Shown here piece by piece: positions 24,375 to 36,000 of a stretch of 64,000 nucleotides of DNA. Under the pieces are notes generated by a model that ran no database searches, was not told the DNA's origin, and worked only from the letters and a program-made list of their open reading frames with translations. Both the position numbers and the translations under genes were made by a program. Source of the DNA: Vitrella brassicaformis (taxonomy: Eukaryota; Sar; Vitrellaceae); contig CDMY01000185.1 of NCBI GenBank assembly GCA_001179505.1, forward strand, positions 53,290-117,289, given 5' to 3'. The stretch's first letter is position 1. Each line of letters starts with the position of its first letter.

Positions 24375-25444
24375 TGTGCGTCGGTGTGTGTGCAGGGTGA
24401 CCGCGTCTGGGGCCAAGTCGAGGGCGGCGGTCAACGCCAAGGAGTTCAAGAGTGAGCCCGACGGTGCGACGCCCTTCCCAATCGGCGGCACCTTCTCCTC
24501 CGAGGTCGAAGTCAAGATGTGGAACATGGTAACCACACACACACACACACACAAGACAAGGCAGGCAATGCGGCGTCCACCCACCCATTGTGTGTTGTGT
24601 GTGTGTGTGTTGTAGTTGTCGAGCGGCAAGTGCGGTTATCGGTATTACGCCGACAATCTGGACCGCACGATGTTTGACGGCATCGACAAGTGCCCGGGGC
24701 TCAACTTGGGATTCTGGGAGGGCAACGCCGTGCGGCTGCTGCCCCTCATGGCCGGCATCAACACGCCGTTCTCGTACCTCGGTGTGTGGGCTCACAGCAA
24801 CACGAACACAACACAATGAATGCCGCGCACAGAGATTGACTGACAGGGAGGGAGGGAGGGAGGGATTCACCTCTGCTGTCTTTCTTCGGCTGGTGTCTGT
24901 GCAATAGGCAAGTTCGGCTCGGCGTTCGGGCTGCACACAGAGGTTTGNNNNNNNNNNNNNNNNNNNNNNNNNNNNNNNNNNNNNNNNNNNNNNNNNNNNN
25001 NNNNNNNNNNNNNNNNNNNNNNNNNNNNNNNNNNNNNNNNNNNNNNNNNNNNNNNNNNNNNNNNNNNNNNNNNNNNNNNNNNNNNNNNNNNNNNNNNNNN
25101 NNNNNNNNNNNNNNNNNNNNNNNNNNNNNNNNNNNNNNNNNNNNNNNNNNNNNNNNNNNNNNNNNNNNNNNNNNNNNNNNNNNNNNNNNNNNNNNNNNNN
25201 NNNNNNNNNNNNNNNNNNNNNNNNNNNNNNNNNNNNNNNNNNNNNNNGGGGGGGGGGGGGCAGGCACTCAACGCACTGTTTCCGTCATCTGTCTGTCTGT
25301 CTGTCTCTTAGGATTTGGACTTGCCGTCGATCAACTACAGCCACAAAGGCTGGCACAAGGGCAAGGCCAAGTAGGCATAACACAAACACACAAACCCAGC
25401 CACCCCACCAACAGTCATGTGTGTGCCTCTCTCTCTCTCTCTCC

Positions 25445-25479
<35 letters not shown>

Positions 25480-27533
25480 GGTCAGGGTGTGGTATCTGGT
25501 CCCAGCTGCGTTCATGGAGGCCGTCGATGAGTTGACAAAGAAGCACCTGCCCGAGGAGTTCGCTCAGTGGTCAGCCAGCCAGCCAGCCAGCCAGCCAGGC
25601 ACCACACAAACAAGCAGCTCAGTCATTGCTTAAGTGTCTGTCTGTCTGTCTGTGTGTGTGCCTGCTCACACTCAGCGGCCAGTACAACCGCCACAAGGCA
25701 GTTCTGCTGCACCCCCGCATCCTCGTCGAGGCCGGCATCCCTGTCTACCGGTCAGCCAGCCAGCGATAGACCCACTGAGAAGGAAGATATAATGGGGAAT
25801 AATGAGCCCCCTCACGCCACGGGGGGGTTGGGTTGATCTGTGTCTGTGTGTGTCGTTGGTCTTTGTGTGCGTGTGCAGGATCGTTCAGGAGGAGGGCGAC
25901 TTTGTGGTGACGCTGCCCGGTGCCTACCACCAGGGATTCAACCTCGGGCAAGCACACACACACACACACACACGCACCCAGCACTCCATCCAGATCTCGA
26001 TCTCTCTCTCTGTGTGTGTGTGTGTGTTTAGGTTCAACATGAACGAGGCCGTCAACTTCCTCCCCTACGACGAGGTCTGCGTCAAGATGTGGCTCGCCAG
26101 AGCCCTTAAGGCCAAGCCGTGCAGCTGCAAGAACTCACCGCTCACCGGAGTGCCCAAGTAAACCGAGACACCACACAACACACTCAACAGTCTGCACACA
26201 CACAGGTGTCTGTGTGTGTGTGTGTGTCGTTAGGTGGCACCCTTGCTCTCTGGTGTGGCGCATGGAGCTCAAGGAGGGCGAGGACGGCCGTGAGCTCTAC
26301 AAGCGTACGCCACACGACCACACACACACACACACACACACAGATGAGAGGATCTATCTGCTGACATGTGTTGTGTGTATGTTATTGTGTTGTGGTCAGG
26401 TTTGGTTGGGGAGCTGGCCGATGAGGGCGAGGCGGCCGAGTCGGAGGTGTCCAGGATGGACAAGTTCTCCCCCGACTCGGTCCAGGTCATCGGCTGCGCA
26501 CAGAAGGACCTCATCGACACCAACTGCAAGAAATGCCGCCACCGGTAAACCCACACGCACACACACACAGCCACACGACACACATGCACCATCCACTGGT
26601 AGTCATCTGTGTGTGTGCGTTGGTCAGCTTCACGGGTTTGTCTGTGGTGGAGTTGGAGGGCCCCGGGCCCAACCGCTGGCGCACCAAGGTCAGACAGCGG
26701 ACACCACACACACCCACTGCACCCCCTCTCTCTTTGATCGCTGTCTTCCTCGGTTCGTTCAGTATCTTTGCAAGAAGTGTCTGAAGCCCGAGCCCGCCGC
26801 GGTCGACAAGGGCAAGGCGAACAAACCGGCCGCCAGCTCTGGACAGGTCAGTCAGGATCACACAAGTGCGTCGACCGGTCTGTCACTTGGACACGTAGCT
26901 TTCATGTGTGTGTGTGTGTAGGTGTCGGGCAAGGCCAAGAGGGCGGGCAAGGGCGGCGGCAAGAAGGCCAGCAAGCCCGCCGCACCCAAGCAGAAGGCAA
27001 GAAATATCAACACACACACACACACACACACACACATCGGCCATCCACACGTGTGTGTTGATCGCTTTGTCCGCCTTTCTCTCGTTGGGGTATGCAGGGG
27101 AGTGTCGGTGGTGGTTGTGGCACGGCCGCCAGCAGCGCCCGGCGCGTCAAGAAGACCCCGCCCATGCAGCGCAGCCCATACGGATTGCGTGGCGGCAAGA
27201 AGCGCGGCATCGAGGCCGCACACAATGAGGCAGAGCCCGGCGAGGTCAGTGAGTGTCGCATGGCTGTCGCATTGGACCTGTGTGTGGATGTGTGTGTATG
27301 TGTGTAGGATGTCGTCATGGTCGAGTCGCGCCGTCCGAAGCGCGCCAGACAGAATGCCGACAGACACGAGGAGGGTAAACCACTGATGGACACGCACAGC
27401 CACAGCAGCATCAAGCACACATACGCCGTGTGTGGTTGTCGTCGTGTGCGAAGCCGGGAGAGGTGATAAGAAGCGGAAGGTTGACGAGCAGGCCGCTCCC
27501 CCCAGCAAGAAAAAGGCCCGCCACCAGGACTGA
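23709..27533 (+). CDS. JmjC-domain histone lysine demethylase (KDM4/KDM5-like core), about 600 aa
   Basis: Fe(II)/2-oxoglutarate oxygenase expected to remove methyl groups from histone lysines in the nucleus. About 20 exons; ATG at 23709 (MPAVRRGPAGVVED). Residues about 20-50 (DIKPTPIPSDGVL...WRKLF) sit where JmjN lies in KDM4/5. Core: KCGYRYYADNLDR; LNLGFWEGNAVRLLPLMAGI; FGSAFGLHTE with the HxE iron ligands (about 24931-24942); DLDLPSINYSHKGWHKGKAK; KVWYLVP; and GAYHQGFNLGFNMNEAVNF with the distal histidine at 25928-25930. After the core come CSC and a CKKC...CKKC pair (NCKKCRHR, YLCKKCLKP) that should bind zinc, then a lysine/alanine-rich tail and a classic NLS, DKKRKVDE, near the C-terminus. 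Two introns use GC-AG borders (25948-26031 and 26997-27097). The assembly gap falls in one intron. No PHD or Tudor domain is seen. Confidence 0.88.
24948..25247. other. Assembly gap (300 N) followed by 13 G
   Basis: A run of exactly 300 N, then a G homopolymer (25248-25260). It lies inside an intron of the JmjC gene, between the HTE exon and the DLDLPS exon, so no core coding sequence need be missing. Reading frames drawn across it are meaningless. Confidence 0.98.
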
Positions 27534-27777
27534 CGTCACCCATCTGCCCTCCCGCCATCGGTGCACTCGACTGACTCTACTTACTGCTCTTCTCTTCGAT
27601 TGCTTGCTGCGCTTGCTTAGCCTATTTGTTCCACTTTGGCTGGCCTGGCTGCCCCTGTGTGTGTGTGTGTGTGTGTGTGTGATGGAGTCATTCGACTGGC
27701 CGTTTTGTCTTTGTGTTGATAAATCGCATCAATGCCGTGTGGAAAGACAGTGAGAGTGGCCGACCGACTGAGAGAGC

Positions 27778-27808
<31 letters not shown>

Positions 27809-28179
27809 GGAGGGAGGGTGGTGGGACCACACGGCCGTCCATCGGCTGCCTGTCTGTCTGTCGGATTTGTGAAGGCATATGAGAAGAAGTAACATATGCT
27901 GCAGTAGTGTGTGTGCGTGCCGTGGCGGACTGGCTGACTCCCTCCCTGCGTGAAGCGTTGATGACAGACAATCTGCAGCAGGTCATTCACTGCTCAACAC
28001 ACACAGCATAAAGCACAGCATCACGCACACACGAGTTCTGACTGACTGACACACACACACACACACACACACGTGTGCCATACTTTATAAGGCCAGCGGG
28101 CCCATCCCGCGCACACGCATCTCGATCACGGTAGGTATCGCACACTCTTCGTTCGAGCCCGCCACCGTCATATATCGTC
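27534..28179. other. Tail-to-tail intergenic region rich in microsatellites
   Basis: 646 bases between converging stops. Contains (TG)n at about 27656-27681, (GA)n at 27776-27802 and (CA)n at about 28050-28072. A minus-strand open stretch (28080-28180) could be a C-terminal extension of the TPR gene if its stop is spliced out. No other gene seen. Confidence 0.5.
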
Positions 28180-29834
28180 TCAATGCCCACCCAGCAGCTC
28201 TGCGTGGTCGTCGCGGACCCGTTTCTGCAGCTCGGCGATGCCCTCACAAGCCCTCCGACACACCTCAAAGTGCCACTCGCTCATGGCCATCTCGCTGCGG
28301 TGGCAGACGTACTCCAAACACTGCACACACACACAGAGAGAGAGGGAGAGAGATGTCTGCACCCATGCAGCCGCAAGAATGAGCTTCCCGGCTCACTCAC
28401 GGGTGGTTTGTGTTCGTGCGGCGTCTGTCTGCCGCTTCGCCGGATGTGGTACCACACAGTGAAGGTCTGCGGCTCGTCCTGGAGCGCCTCCAACGTCCCC
28501 GGGTACCCCAGTGCGAGCGCCACGGCGTCCTCGAGGACCAAGTATCCCTGCTTGGCCTCGTAGAAGGTGCGCCGCACGTGGCCGTAGCGGTCGTCCATGC
28601 GGTTCGCCAACACCCACCCGCCCTGCACGTGACAGACAGACAAGGTGACACAGACAAAGTGATGCTGAAGGCGCACACGGAAAGAGGAATGGAGCTGTGG
28701 GCGTCTTCTGTCTGTTGACCTTGAATCCCTTGTGCTCGCCGCCGGTGGTCGTGTAGGCGGTGGTGCGCATCTCGTGAGTGATCTCGTGCAGCTCCAACTC
28801 GACGCCATCGATGTCCTTGGTCGCCGCCACAAAAGGACGGAAGGCCACATCCACAATGCTGCTCGCGTACTCGGGCCACCTGAACGAACGAACGAATGGA
28901 ACACACAGACCACCACATCTCACTTGTTCGTTCCTGTCTGCCCCCACTCACTCTCTCACATGTGCACGGCGATGAGGACACACGGCTTGAGCCCGAGGAG
29001 GAGCAGCAGCACCTCGCCCGCAAAGCTCAGCCCCGCCATGGTCTCGGACAGCGGCGCGCCGTCCTCCATCTCACTCATCTCACGGAGCCTCTGCCTGTCG
29101 GCCGCCGACAGGCCTTGGAAATACCGCTGCTCGAGCGCCACGAAGCGGTCGAACGCATCGGCGACCTTCTTGCGTGCCACTGGTGACGGCGCCAGGCTGT
29201 CGGTGGCGACGCTGTGTGGCTTGAACAGGGGATGCTGGGCACGGGCCTGGAACTCACGGGCTGTCAGGAGGATGTCCTGCAGCTGCTTGTTGTCCGGCAT
29301 TCTGCACACACATACGCAACATACACACAACGATAAGGAGGACGCTCGCTCACAAGAAGCCCACGCATCAGATTCCACTCACACTTTGAGGCCGTCCTCG
29401 AGTGCGCTGACGGCGTCGTCGTATCTCTTCTGCCGTATCAGCACCGCTCCCTTCCTGGCCCAGGCCTTCTCCTGCTTGGGGCTGATCTGCAGGGACGAGC
29501 TGAGGTCCCCGAGAGCCATCTGCAGATGCCCCAGATGAATCAAACACGCAGCCTTGTCTGTGGGGCACACCAAACACACACACAACACAACATAACACGT
29601 CGTCGTATCTGCCGGGCCATGGCTGTCGGGCATTGACTCTCTCTCTCTCTCTCTAGTGCCCTGCCCACTGCTGAGTAGGGTGGCTCTGCCCGGCGCATCT
29701 CCCGGCATGACGTTGAGCGCCTCCGCAAAGTCCGCCATCTTGTAGAACTCGTTGCCTCTCATGGCGAGTTGAGTGCCCTCGTCTGCCGGCCGCCGTATGC
29801 CTCTCGAGCCACCTCTTTGCCGATGATCGCTCAT
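28180..29834 (-). CDS. TPR-repeat protein with unrecognised C-terminal domain
   Basis: ATG at 29834. The N-terminal 120 residues form a three-motif TPR block: LAMRGNEFYKMADFAEAL; SNKAACLIHLGHLQMALGDL joined in phase across an intron; AWARKGAVLIRQKRYDDAV. TPR blocks of this co-chaperone-like form bind peptide tails of partners, often Hsp70/Hsp90. A helical linker follows (AFDRFVALEQRYFQGLSAADR), then a hydrophobic stretch (FAGEVLLLLLGLKPCVLIAV) and a mixed alpha/beta region with ELHEITHEMRTTAYTTTGG and WVLANRMDDRYGHVRRTF that I do not recognise. The end is RVRDDHAELLGGH at 28180. About seven exons. The hydrophobic run could be a TM helix or a buried strand. Starts head to head with the large receptor at 30095 (260 bp apart). 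Confidence 0.75.
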
Positions 29835-30094
29835 CACTCACGCGCTCTCACTCACTCCGACCGTCGTCGTTTCCGACCGCTGGCTGGGCTGGGCTGGTGT
29901 GGGGTGGCTGTGGAAGGTATAGCCACACGCCTTCAGACCGGTGTAACACGCCCATGGCTCCCCCGCTGCATCCACAGCAAAGATACGTACGCCCGGGCAG
30001 CAAATCTCACAATCCATTTTCGAAACGTTTCACGATTCAACGACAAAACCCGACTTGTACGCTGTGTGTTTAGCAGCATTTTCTGTGCCGCTCG

Positions 30095-33000
30095 ATGCCG
30101 GGGCGGCACTGTCTGCGGTGCCTGGTGCTGCCTCTGCTCTGTCTATGGCTTGGCTGGACGGCGGCCATCTGCCGCGGCCAATGCCTGGCGCGGGGCAGCC
30201 GCACTGTGGCGGAGAGGGAGGGCCTCAACACCAATGGCACCCTGCGGCTGGCCAAGAGGGCGTGGCTCAGCCACCAAATCGTCACCGAGATATTCGCCGC
30301 GGTACCACAAGAAGATGATGTGTGTGTGTACGTGTGTGATGTCTGTCTGCGTGTGTGTGTGTGTGCAGGTAGTTCGTGACGTTGTGGGCATTCCCGTGAA
30401 GCTGGTCGACCTCAGCCGCATCCCTGCTTCCCACATGTGGGAGGACATGGCGCGCCACACCGACTCCTCCCACTCCCATTCGAGCTCCAACACCAACAGC
30501 AGCCCCTTCCCTCTGTACGACATCGACCTGGAGCAGTGGAACATGCACGACACCCTCGACACGGCCTATGTGCAGCACGTCCTCAACGACAAGACCGTCG
30601 TTGACGCAGGCTCCATCGGATACCCTGGCAAAGAGGTCCGTCAGTCAGCTCAGCCTCGCAAACGAGCTCCGCACAAGCCATGGGTGTGGGTGTGTGTGGG
30701 TGTGGGTGTGGTGTCTTGCTTATCAGGGCATTTTCTTCCCTCGTCGCGTGTTGAGTAAGGGCTCGTTCGTGGACTACTGGCGGAGCCACCAGGAGGGCGG
30801 GGGGGCCTGGAAGCTCTTCACGAGGCGCTCGAACGGCTCGCTGCAGTTCTACCCCACAGACAAGCCAAAGACCTTCGTCAGCCGACCCACCCCACACACA
30901 CACACTCACGCGCACAGCGCCGTTGATGCCATGTGTCTCTCCGTGTGTGTGTGTGTGTGTGTGTGTGTGCAGGTGCCGCGCCACTGCAAGGGTGCGAGCG
31001 GCCGCTCGTCGTGCAGCGATCTGTACGCCCTGCCGAGCGGTGACGGCCACACGGTGCTCGAGGACCTGGTGACGGCCCTCTCCCTCCACTACAACGTCGT
31101 CTACCTCCCGAAGCACTCTTACAGAGAGCACATCGAGAAGGCAGCTCGCCAAGTGAGTGAATGTGACCAACGGGGAGGGGGAGGGGGAAGGGGGGAGTTG
31201 TGCAGCCAGCCGTGTCGACTTTTCCTATGTGTGTTCCTTCAGCGGCAGCCGATTTTGTTTTACTGGTGGCAGCCCGACGAGATGACCATTTCTACCAGCG
31301 CCATGTAAACAAGCGACTGGACCACACACACACACACACACCCCTCTATACCCTTCATCGCTGCGTCTGTGTGCCTGCAGGCCGCTGACACTGCCGCCCC
31401 ACAATCCGTCGTGCTTCCCGCCCTCGTACACGCGCCTCGGGGGCGGTGGCAGCGGTCACAGCAACAACGGCAGCAGCGGCAGCGGCAGTGGCGCGCTGAA
31501 AGGCTCTGTGTCTGCGTCGTGCGACTGGCCGAGCATCCATCTGAAGAAGGCCGCCAGCCGCCGCGTGAGGGCCGAGATGCCCATGGTGCTCAAGGCGCTG
31601 GAGGCATTCACTGTCAGCGAAAAGGAACTCACTGACATGATGAAGAAGTAAGTGAGGAGGGCGGTCCGGGAGGGAGGTGATATTGTGTCTGAGGGTGTGT
31701 GTGTGTGTCTGTGTGTGTGTGTTAGGGTCGTGATTGGAGGCGAGCACGTCTCTTCTGTGGCTTGCCAGTGGGTGGAGGGCCACAAGTACACGTAAGCGGC
31801 TTGGCGTGGCATGGCGTCGTGTGGTGTCGGTGTCATGTGTGTGTGTGTGTGACGAAGCCGGCGAGGCCGATGGACGGATGGACGGACGTCTCTCTCTCTC
31901 TTGTGTGCTCTGTGTGTGGTCGGTGGATGATGTGCGGAGCGGTGCAGTATATCAGGTTGGCTGCCCGACTGCGCCTCTCGCGGCAAGATGCTGGACCCCT
32001 CCACCCTCAAGTGTGGCTTCAAATGCCGAACCACACGCGCCAACACACACAACAAGTACCTACCAGTACCCCCCCCCCCACACACAACAACACCGCACCA
32101 CATCCTCACACACCTCACACAGACACATCTGGTTCCTTCCCTCGTGTCATATATCAGCTCATCGTCCTCGAGTGGCGTGTGGGAGTTGTGTCAGCGGTGC
32201 GGTGCCGGCCGTGACCTCACGATCGACGGCTGCAGGCCGTGTGCACCGGGGACCTACCGCAGCGGGTCGCTCCACAAGCACACCCACCAGACACACTGCA
32301 CCAAGTGCCCCATGGGTCGGTGGGTGGGCGAGAGGGGGTGGGAGGGGTGAGCTCGGTCCGTTGGTGAGGTGCCTGCACATGTAGGTGTGGGTGTGCGTGT
32401 GCGTGTGTGTGTGCAGGCATGTACAGCGGCCGGCCCGGCGCCACCCAGTGCAGGCCGTGCCCAAAGGTGGGAGGGGAGGGAGGGAGGGTGGGTCGGTGGG
32501 GTGGGAAGCTAGCAGACACACAACACACTTGGGCCGATGGGATGGATGGATGTTTCCATTGTATATGTTGGTTGCGCCAGGGCACATTTGCTGGCGAGGA
32601 GGGTCTGTCCCAGTGCAGCCTCTGCCCCGAAGGCACCTACAACGACTTACAGGGCGCACACCACTGCATACCCTGCCCACGGGTGCTCCCAAGCAATCAG
32701 ACACCCACACACACACGCCCAAGCCCACACCGATGGCTGTGTGCCGTTGCTTCTTTGGTCTGTCTGTCAGGGCGCCTCGTGTGTCCATCGAAGCGAGCGG
32801 GAGGTCCCCCATGCCACCAAAGGCCACTACCGACTCACAGCCACCACCCGGACCACCACAAACAAGACAGACACCACCACGAGCAGCACCACCGCCTCCT
32901 TCTCGCTTTTCGTGCCATGCCCGCACGCCCCCGACTGCAGCGCAGCCAACACGTGCACCCCCAACTCACACACACAAGGCACCCTCTGCACCACCTGCAC

Positions 33001-36000
33001 CAAAGGCCACTGGCGGCCATCGGTGCGGCGGCCGTGTGTGAGGTGCTCGTCTGGTGGCTGGGTGGCGGTGAAGGTGCTGTTGTTTCTGCTGCAGTGCGGG
33101 GGGCTGGTGTGGGGCCTGGTGCACCTGGTCAGGGGCAGGGAGAGGGAGAGTGGGGGAGGAGGACAGCACGGGAAAGACATCAAAGGGAATCCGGCGCTGC
33201 CGGCGGTGGTCAAGGTGAGTCAGGGGAGGGAGGGAGAGAGAAGGGAGACGACGGCTCTCGTTGATGCGCATCTGCATGTGTGTGTGTGTGTGTGGATGGT
33301 TCAGGTAGTGAGTTCGTATCTTGAGCTGACGTCTGTGGCGGTGGCCGCCCTGTCGCCGGCCGTGCGGTCGGCCTACTCGTCCCTCTATGTGCTGCAGTGG
33401 GTCTCTGACCTCGCCGACCCTCTCAAGAACATGCTCGAGTGAGCCACCGGCATATAAGCTTGGCGCACAGAGACAGGCAGAGAGACAGGGAGGGAGGGAG
33501 GCCGACAGGTCATCGTTCATCGTGTGTGTGGGAGTCTGTCTGTGTATGTCTGTCTGTGTCTGTCTGTGTGTGTCTGTGTGTGTCTGTGTGTGTGTTGTCA
33601 GTTTTGGGTGCTGGTTCGGCACGCCGATCGGCTCTCTTCGGTTCACTCTGGTGCTGGCCTTCGTCTTCCCACCTGCCGCTGGTATGGATGCGTCTGCAGA
33701 CAGACACTCATGGCCTTCACACCCACAGGAGAGCCGAGTGATCTGATCTGATCTATGCGCTGCGCACCATGGCTGGCTGGCCTCAATGTGCTCTGTTTCT
33801 GATGGTATGGTCGGTGGTCAGTGTTGACGGGGCTGTTGCTGGTGCACGCCTTCTCTGTCGACCACGTCACCCCCCAGTGGCTCAAACAGAAGTTCCAACA
33901 CAAAACCACCACAGCAGTACTGGTGAGTGAGGGAGTGAGACACCGAGCACACACACACACACACGCGCCCATCGCCCTCCTCTCTCTCTGTCTGTCTCTG
34001 TCTGTCTGTCTGTCTCTGTGTGTCCATGTCCATGTGTGTGTGTGTGTTCTTCCAGGTGGCCCTGTTGCTCTTTTCACCGACGGCAACGCATCAGTATGTG
34101 GTGGCCCTCCACTGCCGCAGCTATGCCTCCGTATACGGGCCACCTGTGGCTCATAGCGGTGGCGCCCGTGACGCAGCCAAGGCTGTGGGTGTGGGCGTGT
34201 TTGACGAGCCGGCACGGCTGGTCTATGACCCAGACACTTTTTGTTATGGCGGCGAGCAGACCGTAAGCCAACCGTCACATGGGTGGCCTTATGACGCTCC
34301 CCACATGTGTGTGTGTCTGTGTGTGTGTGTGTGTGTGTGTTGTCAGCCTTACTTCGTGCTGGCGCTGCTGGGTCTCATTCTGTGGTCCGTCGGGATGCCT
34401 TTGCTGTTTCTCATGCTGACAATCTATCTCCCGTCGACAACCGCAGACGCAGCGGCGGCCCCCAGCAAGCGCCGCCGGCTCTTCGGGGGTCTCTTCCTGC
34501 ACCTGGACTTCCTGTGGTACGGCTACCGGCCGGCAATGAGGGGCTGGGAGTGCTACGTCATGCTCAGAAAGGTGAGGTCGGTGGAGTCGGGTCGGCAGAG
34601 GGTGGTCTTTGCAGGGGAAGTGGCACACACCATGGCATGGCTTGCCGTGTGTCTGTCTCGTTCCTTCTGCAGGTGGTGGTGTGGGTGGTGCTGCTGGTCC
34701 CTCCCGGCCCCCGCTCGACGGTCATGTCCGAGTCGGCCCAGGCATATGCCCTGCTCTTGCTGCAGGGTCTGGCATTCATCGCGCTCCACAGCTGGGCGCG
34801 CCCCCACGACGTTCGGCCGTGTGGCGTGCAGGACCGTCTCGAGAGCCAGTGCCTCTGGACCTTCCTCGCCACCGTCACGGCGATGCTGCTGCTCACATCC
34901 TCCTCTATCGTCGGCTCCCCCGGGAGTGCCACAGGCTGGATCGTCACCCTCGCCGTCCTCTCGCTGCATTTCCGCTTCATTGCCTCAGCGCTCTCGTCGC
35001 TCCGGCTCGATGCGCCGTTTCTCCCTCTTCGCCGGATAATCTGGTCAGAGACTCTTCGCAAGCGCGTCACACGCTTCCTGGGCAGCCCACACGTGCATAT
35101 CGTCGGCAGCCGGGAGGCCGTGTCATGCCTCGACGTGCGCGAGCTGAAGCCGGGCGAGAGGGCGGTGGTCGTCAACACGCTGGCGCAGCTGTCCACCGAT
35201 ATGCTCGACAGGCGAGTGTGCGGCCAATACTTCCACACGAAGGCGGTAGACTATGTGGTGGAGGGTGCGCTTGAGGGGTGGGGGGAGGAGATCAGCGATC
35301 AGCGGCGGCTGGAGGCGATTAGGGGGAGGGTGGCGGCGAGACGGACCGAGGGCGATGTCTGCTCAGCGTCCACGACGCTGACCCTGCCAGACTTACAGGT
35401 ACGATGCAGCAACACTCAGTGTGCTCAGTCATTCTCTGTGTGTGTGTGTCATCAGGAGCTGCTATTGAGCCAGCCAACGTCCCTCGTGGCCACCCAGTTC
35501 AGCCACGCCCTCGCCGCCGACAGGACACCGCCAGCCCCCACCTCTCCGCCATCCCGACACCGAGCATCCACACCCGCGCCCACACCCCAATCGCCCCCAG
35601 CTGACGACGACGAAACACAGCCACACCCGCACAGGCACCCACCGCCAACCCCACACCAGCACAAGCGTCGTGCTCGCGACAAGGGCGGCAAGCGGCACAG
35701 GAGAGGGGCGGAGAGCGGGTGTTTCCCCCGACGAGAGAAGCCTCGCGATTGCAAGCCTTGTCCTCCTCCTCCTCCTGATTTGGGCGAGGTGGTCATCGAC
35801 ATGGACGCACCAACGCCTACGCCACCCGACAGACCGACAAGGCCGCCGTCACCATCCCCCCAGCGGAAAAAACACCAAGACAAGCCATCACCAAGGGCGG
35901 CAACGTCACCAGCAGCAGCGGCAGCAACCGAGCGGAAAGACCCCCACCCGCACCCCCACCAGAAGCCGCATGCCCATGCTCATGGTCATGGAGCTGCCCG

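Noticed and set aside
24758-25535. Long open frames across 24758-25535
   Set aside because: They consist mainly of the 300-N gap; real coding is limited to the small JmjC exons on either side.
28130-28170. GTTCGAGCC, like the B box of a tRNA gene
   Set aside because: No A box at the right distance and no acceptor-stem pairing; it lies in the 3' region of the TPR gene.
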